NCBI GenBank assembly: GCA_044377735.1
Contig: JBILYK010000007.1
Location: 4,354 to 68,353 of the forward strand
Reading direction: 5' to 3'
Origin: Tabrizicola_A sp044377735
Lineage (GTDB): Bacteria; Pseudomonadota; Alphaproteobacteria; Rhodobacterales; Rhodobacteraceae
DNA length: 64,000 nucleotides
Each line of letters opens with the position of its first letter. The first letter of the stretch is position 1. The notes beneath the pieces are model-generated. The model saw nothing but the letters and a program-made list of their open reading frames with translations. It made no database searches and was not told where the DNA came from. The position numbers and the translations under genes were made by a program. Below, piece by piece: positions 8,198-16,717 of this stretch.

Positions 8198-10132
8198 TCA
8201 GGCATCGGATCTCCCCTCCAAATACCTTCTCTTCGCCTCTTCCGTCCGGCCAAACTCCCGCACCATGCCTTCAATCGCCACCTCATCCGACTTGTCGGAA
8301 TAGCGGAACTCAGAATCCGCATAGCGGTTGATTTCCTGCACCACCATCTCAACCGAGATCGGTTGCATCAAGCCCCGGATCATCGCCAGCTTGTCGTCGT
8401 AGGGTTTGAAGAGGAACAGATCGGGGTTTTCCATCCAGATGTCGGGCAGGTCGAAATCCATCGCCCGAACCTTGACCGCATCGGTGATGTTCTTGATCGC
8501 GCGGCCGGTAAAGCGGGGGTCGGCCTCTTGGATGGCCTTCAGGTAAGCCCCCAGCTTGGCAATCGTGTCCAAGGGGCCGATGTCGCCCGCCACCCGGTCC
8601 CACACCGTCACCAGCCCCGGCTCATGCGGGCGGGAGTGGCCTTCAAAGCTGGCCGCCACCGCCTTTTTGATTTCCTGCGCGGCAAAGAGGTCATGCGCGC
8701 CCAAGGGGATTTGGTGGTTTTTGCCCAGAAGGAGCGACAGGATATCAATGTAATCCTCGCGCGTTTGGGGGCCATCGACCAAGAACCGCGCTCCGGCGCG
8801 TTGGCGCAGCGCATCGTCGACGTTCTCGGGGAAGTTGGAAAACATCCCGAAGGTGCAATTGCCGCGCACCACGGTGCCTGCCCCGGCAAAGGCCTGCATA
8901 AAGACCGCCGTCACCTCTTGCTGGCCCGCTGACGACTGCCGGTCGCCGCGCTTGCCGGCCACTTGGTCAATGTCATCGATGGTGCCAAAGCCGATGACCG
9001 TGGGGTCCAGCACAGTGTCGATAAAGGCCTTGGCGTTTTGGCCGGATTTGCCCTGATAGCTGTCGATCTGGTCGATGGAGAAGTTCTGATAGCGGAAGGG
9101 GTAGCCTGCGACCTTGCAATAGTCGTTCAACATTCCCGCCATCATCTGGATGAGGGTGGTCTTGCCCGTGCCGGGTTTGCCATCGCCCATGAAGGTGAAG
9201 ATAAAGCCGCCCAGTTCGGCAAAAGGGTTGAGGCGGCGGTCAAAGTCATAGGCCATCAGCATCTTGGCGAGCCGCATCGATTGGTATTTGGCAATGTGAT
9301 TGCCCACCACCTCATGCGGTTTCTTGAACTGCATGGAGATCGCGCCGCCTTTGGCCGCGCGGGCGGGTTTGAAGCCGTTGATCGCAAGGCCGTCGGCCTC
9401 GACCTTCCAGGCCGATCCGGTAAAGGCCGCCGTGCCGCCCGCAGTTTGCGCGCGGAGTGCGACCTTGGCCATCAGCGCCTCGGCAAAGGCGGCGAGGGTG
9501 GCGACAAGGCGGGTTTCGTCACTGGCAAAGGCGGCGATGTCTTGATCCAACTCCCACAGCGCGCCTTGCAGGGCGAGGGGTGCGTTGTCGGTGAGAACCT
9601 CCTCCACCTCGCCGATCTCGACGGTGGTGGGGCCCAGATGCGGGGCAAGGAGAAAAGCGGTGGCATTGGCAAAGGTGTAAAGCACCGCCAAAGCCTCGCC
9701 GGCCAGAAGGTCGGTGAATTCGGCGCGGCGCGCCTCGGGCAGGCGGCCTTCAAGATTGGCCTTCTTCAGCTCGGCCAGACCTGATTGGGCGGCAAAGGCC
9801 TCGCCAAGGGCCAAGGCAATCGCCACCCCCCGCCGCAGCGCGTTCAGCGCGCTGGCCTGCAAGGGCGACAACAGCCCGTCGCCCAAACTTTCGACCCGCT
9901 CATACAGCCGCACCCCACCCGGTCGCGCGGTGGACCGCGCCGCCATGCCGGGGATCGTGGAGCGAAAGCGCGGGCGCGCGCCGATGCCGGGCGAGCGTTC
10001 TTCCGCCGTCACCGGCGCCGTCGCGCGGGCCAGCCGTGGCGCGTGGTCAAAGCCTGAAAGCAGGGCGAGCGCGGCCTCATACTGGCCTTTGATCGCCTCT
10101 TCCCGCAGTTCCATCGTGTCGCGCGTTGTCAT
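8198..10132 (-). CDS. AAA+ ATPase of the unknown operon
   Basis: The 644-aa protein has a long helical N-terminal region and an AAA+ core: Walker A GDGKPGTGKT near residues 316-325, an acidic Walker B-like VIGFGTIDDID near 379-389, and a downstream arginine-bearing segment (DDALRQRAGARFLVDGP). I chose the ATG at 10132 because GGAGGT lies 7 bases upstream; the frame runs further upstream but through repeat DNA. Its neighbours are two genes of unknown function upstream and DUF6638/DUF1523 downstream. The likely role is ATP-driven remodelling of a partner, but the substrate is unknown. Confidence 0.88.
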   Translation of the reverse strand: MTTRDTMELREEAIKGQYEAALALLSGFDHAPRLARATAPVTAEERSPGIGARPRFRSTIPGMAARSTARPGGVRLYERVESLGDGLLSPLQASALNALRRGVAIALALGEAFAAQSGLAELKKANLEGRLPEARRAEFTDLLAGEALAVLYTFANATAFLLAPHLGPTTVEIGEVEEVLTDNAPLALQGALWELDQDIAAFASDETRLVATLAAFAEALMAKVALRAQTAGGTAAFTGSAWKVEADGLAINGFKPARAAKGGAISMQFKKPHEVVGNHIAKYQSMRLAKMLMAYDFDRRLNPFAELGGFIFTFMGDGKPGTGKTTLIQMMAGMLNDYCKVAGYPFRYQNFSIDQIDSYQGKSGQNAKAFIDTVLDPTVIGFGTIDDIDQVAGKRGDRQSSAGQQEVTAVFMQAFAGAGTVVRGNCTFGMFSNFPENVDDALRQRAGARFLVDGPQTREDYIDILSLLLGKNHQIPLGAHDLFAAQEIKKAVAASFEGHSRPHEPGLVTVWDRVAGDIGPLDTIAKLGAYLKAIQEADPRFTGRAIKNITDAVKVRAMDFDLPDIWMENPDLFLFKPYDDKLAMIRGLMQPISVEMVVQEINRYADSEFRYSDKSDEVAIEGMVREFGRTEEAKRRYLEGRSDA

Positions 10133-10177
10133 CTTCTTACCTCCAACAACAGGTCCTTTGGCTGGCCGGGCCAAGGT

Positions 10178-10288
10178 GAGTATTTGGAAAGGCGCAAATC
10201 CATCAGCGGCATTCCCTTTGATTTGCGCCTTTTGAAATACTCCTGGTGCGCCATTGGTAGCGCCATTGGTCCGAGATACCAATGGCGC
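10178..10288. repeat. intergenic repeat with two hairpins, copy 1
   Basis: The first element is a 22-bp inverted repeat (10178-10199 with 10221-10242, two mismatches) that begins GAGTATTTGGAAAGGCGC. The second is a perfect 11-bp hairpin, GCGCCATTGGT at 10260-10270 with ACCAATGGCGC at 10278-10288. The same two-hairpin arrangement recurs at 31086-31196, and the second hairpin type at 40854-40878. It fills the gap between the 373-aa gene and the ATPase gene and might attenuate transcription within the operon. Confidence 0.8.
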
Positions 10289-10316
10289 GGGGGGCTGGCC
10301 CCCGGGCTTGGCTCAA

Positions 10317-11438
10317 TCACACCGCCGGGATAATGCGCCCGCCCGCGCCGACCACGAATTTGCGGAAGGGGCGCAGGCCGGGGGCGTCGACCTCGACCAG
10401 CGCCTGAAACACCTGTTCTGGCAGGATCACCATGCGTTTGGTCGTGGTGGTGCCGGTGTCGATGCCGTGGAGCGGGTCCAGTTTCCAGATCTGACGGTTG
10501 GCGCTGGCAAACCAGCCGTCTTTCACCTCTTCTTCGCGGTCTGAGGTGATGTCTTCCACCGTCCAGACCAGCGCCCAATCCAGCCCGTCGGGCGCTTTGG
10601 CGGCTTTGAGCACATCGGAAATCGGCCCGGATTGCAGGGTGAAATCATGGCTGTGCATCGGTCCCAGTGTGATGCGGCGCAGGCGTTTGGGGTGGATCGC
10701 CTCGAAATCCTTGTCGAAGCCTTGCGCCATGGTCAGCAGTTTCAGCCCACCCACGGACTGCGCCATCAGCCCTTGTTGTATCAAGGGCCAGCGCTGGTCG
10801 TCCGACGGGAGCGGTTTGCGGCCGGAGTCCTGCACGTCGAACAGATAGACCACCGGCAGGTTGGTTTGGGTGTCCCACACCGCCCAATGCAGCAGAAAAT
10901 GACGCCGTGGGCCGACCTCGGCGATGAACTGCGCCTGGGGGTCATTGCGGGCCCAGAAGAGGCCCCCGGCGGCCAGTGCTTCGTAGTAGAGCCGCTGTGC
11001 CAGCGCGAATTGCAGCGCGGTGGGCACGGTCAGGTCGCCGACGATCTGGCGCACCATGCGGTCTTTCAACTCGGCCTCAGAGGCCATGCCGGACAGATGT
11101 TTGTCGACCTGTGCCGCGTCGAGCGCCATGGCCATCAGCTCTTGCGCCACGGGAAAGCCCGAGTCGTGGCGGTCGAAGGTCAGGCGCGGGGCGGTGTCGC
11201 TGCGGCCTGTCATCAGGTATTTGTGGCTGAGTGCCTTGAACGTGGCGCTCAGCGACGCAAGGTAGCGGCCCAGCACCCGCGCCTCGGTGCGGGTCAGCTG
11301 GCCTTCGGCCTCGACCTCGCCCGCCACCCGGGCCAGATGGCCGGTGATGCGGTCAAACTTGGCAAAGTAGCGCCGGGCGATAGCGCTGTCGTAAAGCTGG
11401 GCATGGTCGGAGACCAGCGCCTCTTTGATCTCGGCCAC
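10317..11438 (-). CDS. conserved hypothetical protein of the AAA+ operon
   Basis: The 373-aa product has no signal peptide, membrane helix or motif that I can identify. The N-terminal 100 residues look helical; the rest is alpha/beta with a conserved-looking RRHFLLHWAVWDTQTNLPVV and a C-terminal FRKFVVGAGGRIIPAV. It starts at a GTG three bases after the stop of the coiled-coil gene, with GGGGGC upstream, so the two are tightly coupled. Given its place next to an AAA+ gene it may be an adaptor or substrate subunit; this is inference only. Confidence 0.8.
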   Translation of the reverse strand: MAEIKEALVSDHAQLYDSAIARRYFAKFDRITGHLARVAGEVEAEGQLTRTEARVLGRYLASLSATFKALSHKYLMTGRSDTAPRLTFDRHDSGFPVAQELMAMALDAAQVDKHLSGMASEAELKDRMVRQIVGDLTVPTALQFALAQRLYYEALAAGGLFWARNDPQAQFIAEVGPRRHFLLHWAVWDTQTNLPVVYLFDVQDSGRKPLPSDDQRWPLIQQGLMAQSVGGLKLLTMAQGFDKDFEAIHPKRLRRITLGPMHSHDFTLQSGPISDVLKAAKAPDGLDWALVWTVEDITSDREEEVKDGWFASANRQIWKLDPLHGIDTGTTTTKRMVILPEQVFQALVEVDAPGLRPFRKFVVGAGGRIIPAV

Positions 11439-11441
11439 CGC

Positions 11442-12512
11442 TTAGCCCCCGTAGGCGTTCTTGTCGTGTTTCTCGACGATCTTGGCGAAGCGGCGGGCAA
11501 AGCGTTCATCCGCTTTGGCCTTTTGCTCCAAGATCTGGCGGGCAAAGACCATATGGCCTTCGTGCGCCTCAAGCATGCCGGCCATTTTGTCGTTGGTGGC
11601 GGCCCCGATGGCGGCCATGGCGGCTTGGGCCTCTTGGTCGGTCTTCACGCCAATCTCGTTGATGCGATGCGCCACATCCTGCTGCTGGGCGGTTTTCAGG
11701 CTGGAGGTCAGCGCGTCATAAAGGACCACGCGCTGTTTGGTGTCTGTCTGCAGTTTGTTGATCAGCACCAGTTGGGTGGCGGCCTGATTGGTCAGGGAAT
11801 CCACCCAGGTTTTGCCCTTTTCGATATAGCGTTCCAGCGTCTGGCTTTTGGCCAGATGCACCTGTTCGTCCTGCACCAACGCGTTGTAGCGGGCGTTCAA
11901 CTCGGCCAGATCGGTTTCCAGTTTGGTGCGGGCGGCGGCGTCTTGTTCGACCGAGATCTTGTTTTCCAACTCGATGATCTTGGGGTCCAACGCGGTGATC
12001 TCGTCGCGGGTAGCCTCCAACGCCGTCACAGCGCCTTCGCGCTGGGACAGCGTGTCACCAAGGTTCACTTCAACCCGCGATTTTTGGGTGTTGAGCAGGT
12101 CCAACTGGCCTTGCAGCAGGCGCACGATCACATCGGATTTCGCGATCAGGTCTTGCAGCTTGTCGTCAATGGAGGCGGTGCGGAGCCGTTCCTGGCGCAT
12201 CGATTCTGACTTGGCGGTGGAGAAGATGCCGATAAAGCTTTCCATGCCCGTCTTGGATCGCATTTCATCGAAGTCTTTGGAAAAGCCTGCCGTGACGTCA
12301 TCGAGCCCCATGATCAGCTCGGCAATATTGGCGTTCATCACCTCGGTGTGTTTGTTCACATCGTCCAGTGTGGCGTTTTCCACATCAATCGCGAGGCCCT
12401 GATCGAGCTTGGTGCGGGCGGTTTCGATCTGGGCGGTTACGGCGGAAATCTTGGCCTGCGCCTCGGCCACCTGTTTCTGGCTTTCCTGAATTTGCGCGTC
12501 GAAATTGGCCAT
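11442..12512 (-). CDS. coiled-coil protein, first gene of the AAA+ operon
   Basis: The 356-aa product is almost entirely predicted coiled coil, rich in Ala, Gln, Glu and Lys with heptad spacing over residues 1-290. It has no hydrophobic helix. A block around QTLERYIEKGKTWVDSLTNQ and the pairing with other unknown genes give it a loose resemblance to TelA-type toxic-anion-resistance proteins, but I would not assign it there. CGGAGAGCAAG precedes the ATG. As the first gene of the minus-strand operon, it probably gives a filament or scaffold on which the AAA+ protein acts. Confidence 0.82.
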   Translation of the reverse strand: MANFDAQIQESQKQVAEAQAKISAVTAQIETARTKLDQGLAIDVENATLDDVNKHTEVMNANIAELIMGLDDVTAGFSKDFDEMRSKTGMESFIGIFSTAKSESMRQERLRTASIDDKLQDLIAKSDVIVRLLQGQLDLLNTQKSRVEVNLGDTLSQREGAVTALEATRDEITALDPKIIELENKISVEQDAAARTKLETDLAELNARYNALVQDEQVHLAKSQTLERYIEKGKTWVDSLTNQAATQLVLINKLQTDTKQRVVLYDALTSSLKTAQQQDVAHRINEIGVKTDQEAQAAMAAIGAATNDKMAGMLEAHEGHMVFARQILEQKAKADERFARRFAKIVEKHDKNAYGG

Positions 12513-12543
12513 CTTGCTCTCCGTGCGAACTGATCCAGAGGCC

Positions 12544-12564
12544 GATGTAATGATCTTTTACATC
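12544..12564. promoter_or_regulatory. GATGTAA-N7-TTACATC dyad upstream of the AAA+ operon
   Basis: A perfect 7-bp inverted repeat sits about 32 bases upstream of the first gene of the operon, in an AT-rich patch. Its position fits an operator overlapping the promoter; the binding protein is unknown. Confidence 0.4.
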
Positions 12565-12694
12565 AATACATCCCCGTCTGGCGGGGAAACTGAAAAAAAA
12601 TAGATGTCGGGCCCCGAGGATGGGGCTGAAAAGATGTTCTATCCTTGCGCAAACCGGGCGAGGTCGCAATGTTGTTGTAGGGCCCAGGCGGGCG

Positions 12695-13534
12695 TTAGAC
12701 CGGGATATTGTCGATCAGGCGCACGCCGTCGAGCCAAGCGGCGGCCAGCATGCGGCGGGGGCGGCGGACGTCATCCGAAGGCATCAGGGTTTCTGCATCG
12801 CGCAGTTCGATGTATTCCACCCGCTCAAACCCCGCCGCACGGACCTTTTCGGCAGCCTCGCGAATGGCCATGCGGTCGGATTGCCCGGCGCGGATGTCCT
12901 CGGCGGCCGCGGTGATGGCGGCGTAGAGCACATGCGCCACGGCGCGGCCCTGATCCGTCAGCCGCACATTGCGCGAAGACATGGCCAGACCGTCCGCCTC
13001 GCGGATTGTTTCGCATCCGACCACAGTGATGGGAAGGTTCAGATCGCGCACCAGCCGCAAGACGACCTGCAACTGTTGCCAGTCTTTCTGCCCGAAATAG
13101 CCGCGATGCGCTTCGGTCATGCCGAAAAGCTTGGTCACCACGGTGGCCACGCCGTCAAAATGGCCCGGCCGCATTCGCCCTTCAAGCGGTTCAGAGACGC
13201 CGCCGACGGAGACTGTGGTGATGTAACCGTCGGGGTAAACCTCATCGGGTGAGGGGATGAACACCGCATCAACGCCGACGCTGTTGAGCAGCGCCACGTC
13301 GGTCTCTTCGGTGCGGGGGTATTTCTTCAGGTCCTCGGGGTTGGTGAACTGTTTGGGGTTCACGAAGATCGTGGTGATGACGCGGTGGCATTCCACCTTG
13401 CCCCGCCGGGCGAGCGAGAGGTGGCCGTCATGAAGCGCGCCCATGGTAGGGACCACGCCCACGATCTCGCCCGCGGCGCGCCAGCCGCGCACGAGGGCGC
13501 GCAGCGCGGCCACCGTCCGGATGACCTGTGTCAA
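12695..13534 (-). CDS. panC: pantoate--beta-alanine ligase
   Basis: The 279-aa product joins pantoate and beta-alanine with ATP in the last step of pantothenate synthesis. Visible motifs are PTMGALHDGHLSL (the HIGH-like ATP site), VNPKQF, FGQKDWQQLQVV and SSRNVRL (KMSKS equivalent). Its ATG overlaps the panB stop by 4 bases, so the two are translationally coupled. Length is normal for the family. Confidence 0.96.
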   Translation of the reverse strand: MTQVIRTVAALRALVRGWRAAGEIVGVVPTMGALHDGHLSLARRGKVECHRVITTIFVNPKQFTNPEDLKKYPRTEETDVALLNSVGVDAVFIPSPDEVYPDGYITTVSVGGVSEPLEGRMRPGHFDGVATVVTKLFGMTEAHRGYFGQKDWQQLQVVLRLVRDLNLPITVVGCETIREADGLAMSSRNVRLTDQGRAVAHVLYAAITAAAEDIRAGQSDRMAIREAAEKVRAAGFERVEYIELRDAETLMPSDDVRRPRRMLAAAWLDGVRLIDNIPV

Positions 13535-14370
13535 GATTTCGGGCCTTTCGCGGGCAGCACGTCGGTAAAGCCGTGTTCATTGGCCGGGAAGGCGCGGGCG
13601 CGCACCTCGGCGGCATAGGCGGCGATGGCCTCATCGGCGGTGCGGCCAAGTTCGGCGAAGCGTTTGACGAATTTCGGGCGGAACTCGGTGAAAAGGCCCA
13701 GCATGTCGTCGATCACCAGAACCTGCCCGTCGCAGTTTACCCCGGCACCGATGCCGATGGTGGGGATATCCAGAGCGGCGGTGATGCGTCCTGCAAGGCC
13801 CATGGGGACCTTTTCCAAGACGACCGAAAACGCCCCGGCGGCCTGCACTGCCAGCGCGTCTTGCATCACGCGGTCGGCCTCATCATCGCGGCCCACCACC
13901 TTGTAGCCGCCAAGGGTGTTCACCGCCTGAGGGGTCAGCCCGATATGGGCCATTACGGGCACGCCGCGTTTGGTGAGAAAGCCAATGGTGTCGGCCATAT
14001 GCGCGCCGCCCTCCAGCTTGACCGCAGCGGCCCCGGTTTCGGCGATCAGGCGGGCGGCGTTGCGGTAGGCTTGCGCGGGGCCTTCCTCATAGCTGCCAAA
14101 GGGCATGTCGATGACCACCATCGCCTTTTGGCACCCCCGCACAACTGAGCGACCGTGCAGGATCATCATCTCCATCGTCACGCCAAGCGTTGAGGGAAGC
14201 CCGTGCAGCACCATGCCAAGGGAATCGCCCACCAGCGCGATGTCGCAATGCGCATCGACCAGCCGGGCTATCGGCGTGGTGTAGGCGGTCAGGACGACAA
14301 GGGGGGCGCTGCCCTTGCGGGCGCGGATGTCGGGTGGCAGCACGGGGCGGAGGGGGGAGGTGGCGCTCAT
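13531..14370 (-). CDS. panB: 3-methyl-2-oxobutanoate hydroxymethyltransferase
   Basis: The 279-aa enzyme makes ketopantoate from 2-oxoisovalerate and methylene-tetrahydrofolate. Hallmarks are VVLTAYTTPIARLVD, VGDSLGMVLHG (metal-binding Asp), VIDMPFGSYEEGP, VKLEGGAHM, MAHIGLTPQ and the catalytic-glutamate region VVLEKVPMGLAGRIT. It is the promoter-proximal gene of panBC. A perfect short hairpin (TGCCTG/CAGGCA, 14398-14414) lies about 30 bases upstream. Confidence 0.96.
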   Translation of the reverse strand: MSATSPLRPVLPPDIRARKGSAPLVVLTAYTTPIARLVDAHCDIALVGDSLGMVLHGLPSTLGVTMEMMILHGRSVVRGCQKAMVVIDMPFGSYEEGPAQAYRNAARLIAETGAAAVKLEGGAHMADTIGFLTKRGVPVMAHIGLTPQAVNTLGGYKVVGRDDEADRVMQDALAVQAAGAFSVVLEKVPMGLAGRITAALDIPTIGIGAGVNCDGQVLVIDDMLGLFTEFRPKFVKRFAELGRTADEAIAAYAAEVRARAFPANEHGFTDVLPAKGPKS

Positions 14371-14523
14371 CGTCGGCTCCGGGCCTTTTGGAGATTCTGC
14401 CTGCTATTCAGGCACAGCCGCGCGGGGTTCGCAACATAATTGCGCTGCGATGCGGCGAAAGCTGGTGCTTGACCTGCGCCGCCGCAACAGCCTTTGTGGG
14501 CCAAACAGCCTAGTGGAGGGATC

Positions 14524-14865
14524 ATGCTGCTTGTGGAAGGTATCAGTCAGGACGGGATCACGCCCGAGGTTACGCGTCCTGATCCGGGAAAGGTTGTGTC
14601 GGGCGATCCGGTGCATTCGACGTGGTCGCGGGAGGACCGCGACGGGCTTTACTGCGGCATGTGGCAGACCACGCCGGGCAAATGGCGGATCAGCTACAGT
14701 GAGTGGGAGTATATCTACATCCATTCCGGCCATTCCATCCTGACCGATCAGCACGGCACGGTGAGCCATCTGAAGGCGGGCGATCGGTTCATCATCCGCC
14801 CCGGGTTTGATGGCACATGGGACTGTGTGGAAACCACGCTGAAGGATTATGTGATCGTCGAGTGA
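14524..14865 (+). CDS. cupin domain protein (DUF861-like)
   Basis: The 113-aa single-domain protein shows the cupin pattern YIYIHSGHSILTDQHGT then LKAGDRFIIRPGFDGTWDC. It resembles the EutQ/DUF861 cupins often annotated as ethanolamine-utilisation-like; the substrate cannot be read. GGAGGG precedes the chosen ATG. The last codons and stop lie in an 18-bp exact tandem duplication (14848-14883), so YVIVE-stop is encoded twice in a row. Confidence 0.85.
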   Translation: MLLVEGISQDGITPEVTRPDPGKVVSGDPVHSTWSREDRDGLYCGMWQTTPGKWRISYSEWEYIYIHSGHSILTDQHGTVSHLKAGDRFIIRPGFDGTWDCVETTLKDYVIVE

Positions 14866-14883
14866 TATGTGATCGTCGAGTGA
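14848..14883. repeat. 18-bp exact tandem duplication spanning a stop codon
   Basis: TATGTGATCGTCGAGTGA occurs twice in direct succession, at 14848-14865 and 14866-14883. The first copy ends the cupin gene; the second is outside it and changes no residue. Confidence 0.95.
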
Positions 14884-14910
14884 CAGGGGCCGCAGGTCTG
14901 TGTGCGATGC

Positions 14911-14941
14911 AAAAAGGCCCGGAGCGTGCTCTGGGCCTTTG
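14911..14941. terminator. bidirectional Rho-independent terminator
   Basis: An A tract, AAAGGCCC and GAGC, pairs with GCTC and GGGCCTTT, giving A and T tracts on the two sides. It lies between the convergent cupin and L,D-transpeptidase genes and can serve both. Confidence 0.85.
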
Positions 14942-14968
14942 TCTTGATCGGGTGTCGTGCAAAACGCC

Positions 14969-16051
14969 TTACCCTTCGGCGTTTTCCAAGGCGGGGCAGT
15001 CCTTTTCTTCGATGCCCTTGCGCTTGCAGTCGGCCAGACGCTTTTTCTCGGCCCGCTCTGCGGCTTTGGCGGCTTTTTCAGCCTCAAGGGCGGCGAGGGC
15101 TTCGGCTTTGGCTTTTTCCTTTGCTGCAAGCGCCTCGGCTTTGGCACTTTCTTTCGCGGCCAGAGCTTCGGCCTTTTCCTTTTCCTTGGCCGCTTTTTCG
15201 TCAGCCTTTATGCGCTCTTCTGGGGTCATCGCGGCATAGCGGGCCTTTTCCTCGGCCTCTTTTGCTGCAGCCTCGGCGGCAGCCATGGCTTCGGCGGCCT
15301 CTTGTTCGGCGCGGGAGATGATGTCTGATTCTTTTTGCGCAATCGATTCGGGTGTCTCAGGAACGGCAAGACCCCAGGCGTCGTCCATATGGGCGCCTTC
15401 AAGCTCAAGGCTTTCGGCCTGCGAGCGGACTTTCACACGGGTGCCCATTTTGACTTGGTCATAGAGGTGAATGGCGTCTTGGTTGTAAAGCCGGATGCAG
15501 CCTGCGCTGGTGGCATGGCCAATGGTGGCGTTCTGGATCGTGCCGTGGATGCGGAACATGGTGTCGCGGCCGTCGCGGTAAAGATACAGCGCGCGCGCAC
15601 CCAAGGGGTTATCCAGCCCGCCTGTCATGCCGCCCGCAAATTCCGCATAAAGCTCAGGCCGGGTGCGCACCATGTTCGCGGTGGGCTGCCACGCGGGCCA
15701 TTCTTCCTTGCGTGAGATCACGCCCGAACCCCGGAACGACAGCCCCTCACGCCCGACGGCGATGGAGTAGCGCATCGCGCGGCCATTTTCCTGCACATGA
15801 TAGAGTTTGCGCGCGAAGGTATCGACCACGATAGTACCCGGCTTTTCCGAGCCGTTGTAGGCCACCTCGGTCCGTTCACGCCCGCCCGACAGATGCCGCG
15901 CTTCGACGGCCTCGATCAGAAAGCCGCCATCCTCAACCGCTTCATAGCCGGGCACGGTCTGTGGCGTGGCGGTTTCAATATCTGTAGTCGAGGCGCAGGC
16001 AGAAAGGCCGAACAGGGAGCCAAGCGCCAGAAAACGAAGAATCTGTGTCAT
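14969..16051 (-). CDS. L,D-transpeptidase lipoprotein with Ala/Lys/Glu-rich tail
   Basis: The 360-aa product has a lipoprotein signal (lipobox LSAC, Cys19) and a YkuD domain at about residues 70-215, with the catalytic motif HGTIQNATIGHATSAGCIRL (Cys185). A C-terminal tail of about 100 residues is built of AKEKAKAEALAA-like charged repeats, followed by a Cys-containing end. It should form 3-3 peptidoglycan cross-links or tether proteins to the wall. The tail might span the periplasm or bind the wall. I chose the ATG at 16051 because it yields the signal peptide; the frame is open further upstream. It shares a terminator with the cupin gene. An LdtR-type regulator is encoded at 46439. Confidence 0.93.
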   Translation of the reverse strand: MTQILRFLALGSLFGLSACASTTDIETATPQTVPGYEAVEDGGFLIEAVEARHLSGGRERTEVAYNGSEKPGTIVVDTFARKLYHVQENGRAMRYSIAVGREGLSFRGSGVISRKEEWPAWQPTANMVRTRPELYAEFAGGMTGGLDNPLGARALYLYRDGRDTMFRIHGTIQNATIGHATSAGCIRLYNQDAIHLYDQVKMGTRVKVRSQAESLELEGAHMDDAWGLAVPETPESIAQKESDIISRAEQEAAEAMAAAEAAAKEAEEKARYAAMTPEERIKADEKAAKEKEKAEALAAKESAKAEALAAKEKAKAEALAALEAEKAAKAAERAEKKRLADCKRKGIEEKDCPALENAEG

Positions 16052-16238
16052 ACCACATCTCAGGAAAGGGCAACTGTGGGCACAAAAGACGCCCGTTGTC
16101 CCTTGCGTCAAGGGGCTGAGCGCGGTTGCAAAAAGAAAAGCCCGAGGCGTTGCGGCGATGGCGAGGGCTTTGCCGTCTTGCAACCGGGGCGCGCATTGGG
16201 GCAGGTTGCCGTGTGGACGTTCGGTAAGGGGTGACAAG

Positions 16239-16523
16239 GTGGTGGGCAGGCACGTGCAGAAACCAAGGCTTTCTCTGCGGCTGGTGGCCGCGCTGGCACT
16301 GCCCTTGGCCGCTGCGCTGATGGCGCTGCGCTGGGGCGTGGTTGCGCCTGCAACCCCTGTGATCGTGCCCAAAGGCTGGGCGGTCTTGCCTTTTGCTGCA
16401 GTTCTGGCCTTTGGGCTGGCCATGGTGATCGGGCTGGCTTGGGCCAATCGAGGGCGCTGGCGTGCGGTGTGGCGGCCAAGGCGCAGCCGGGCGCTGGGGG
16501 CGGGGCCAAGGTTCATGCTGTAA
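16239..16523 (+). CDS. possible small two-helix membrane protein (94 aa)
   Basis: A frame from GTG 16239 encodes a basic N-terminus, two strongly hydrophobic segments (about residues 12-35 and 47-67) and an Arg-rich tail (RGRWRAVWRPRRSR). Positive-inside charge placement supports a membrane protein, divergent from the L,D-transpeptidase. GGTAAGGGG lies upstream. It could still be a chance frame in GC-rich DNA. Confidence 0.4.
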   Translation: MVGRHVQKPRLSLRLVAALALPLAAALMALRWGVVAPATPVIVPKGWAVLPFAAVLAFGLAMVIGLAWANRGRWRAVWRPRRSRALGAGPRFML

Positions 16524-16540
16524 ACCCAAAGCCGTAGGCC

Positions 16541-16597
16541 GGGCTTCAGACCGGCAATTGACTTCAGACTGGCAATTTTCAACAAATCCTGAAGCCC
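16541..16597. repeat. inverted GGGCTTCAG/CTGAAGCCC with imperfect direct repeats inside
   Basis: GGGCTTCAG (16541-16549) can pair with CTGAAGCCC (16589-16597). Between them CTTCAGACCGGCAATT is followed by CTTCAGACTGGCAATT, an imperfect tandem repeat. It may be a terminator for the small ORF upstream. Confidence 0.5.
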
Positions 16598-16717
16598 GCC
16601 ACGCTAACCCATAGATTTCAAGAACACCGCAGGGCGTCCCGACCCGGGACGCTGCGAAGTACAAAGGCCGGGAGTTTCCCCCCAACCCTCGCAAGCGTGC
16701 TCGGGCGTTCGCCGCTG

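Noticed and set aside
10632..12209. 525-codon plus-strand frame opposite the coiled-coil gene and its neighbour
   Set aside because: It spans two genes on the other strand, has His/Gly/Gln-rich filler composition and no domain.
12566..12600. CCCCGTCTGGCGGGG hairpin followed by A tract
   Set aside because: The A tract is on the wrong side for a Rho-independent terminator of the minus-strand gene and no plus-strand gene ends there.
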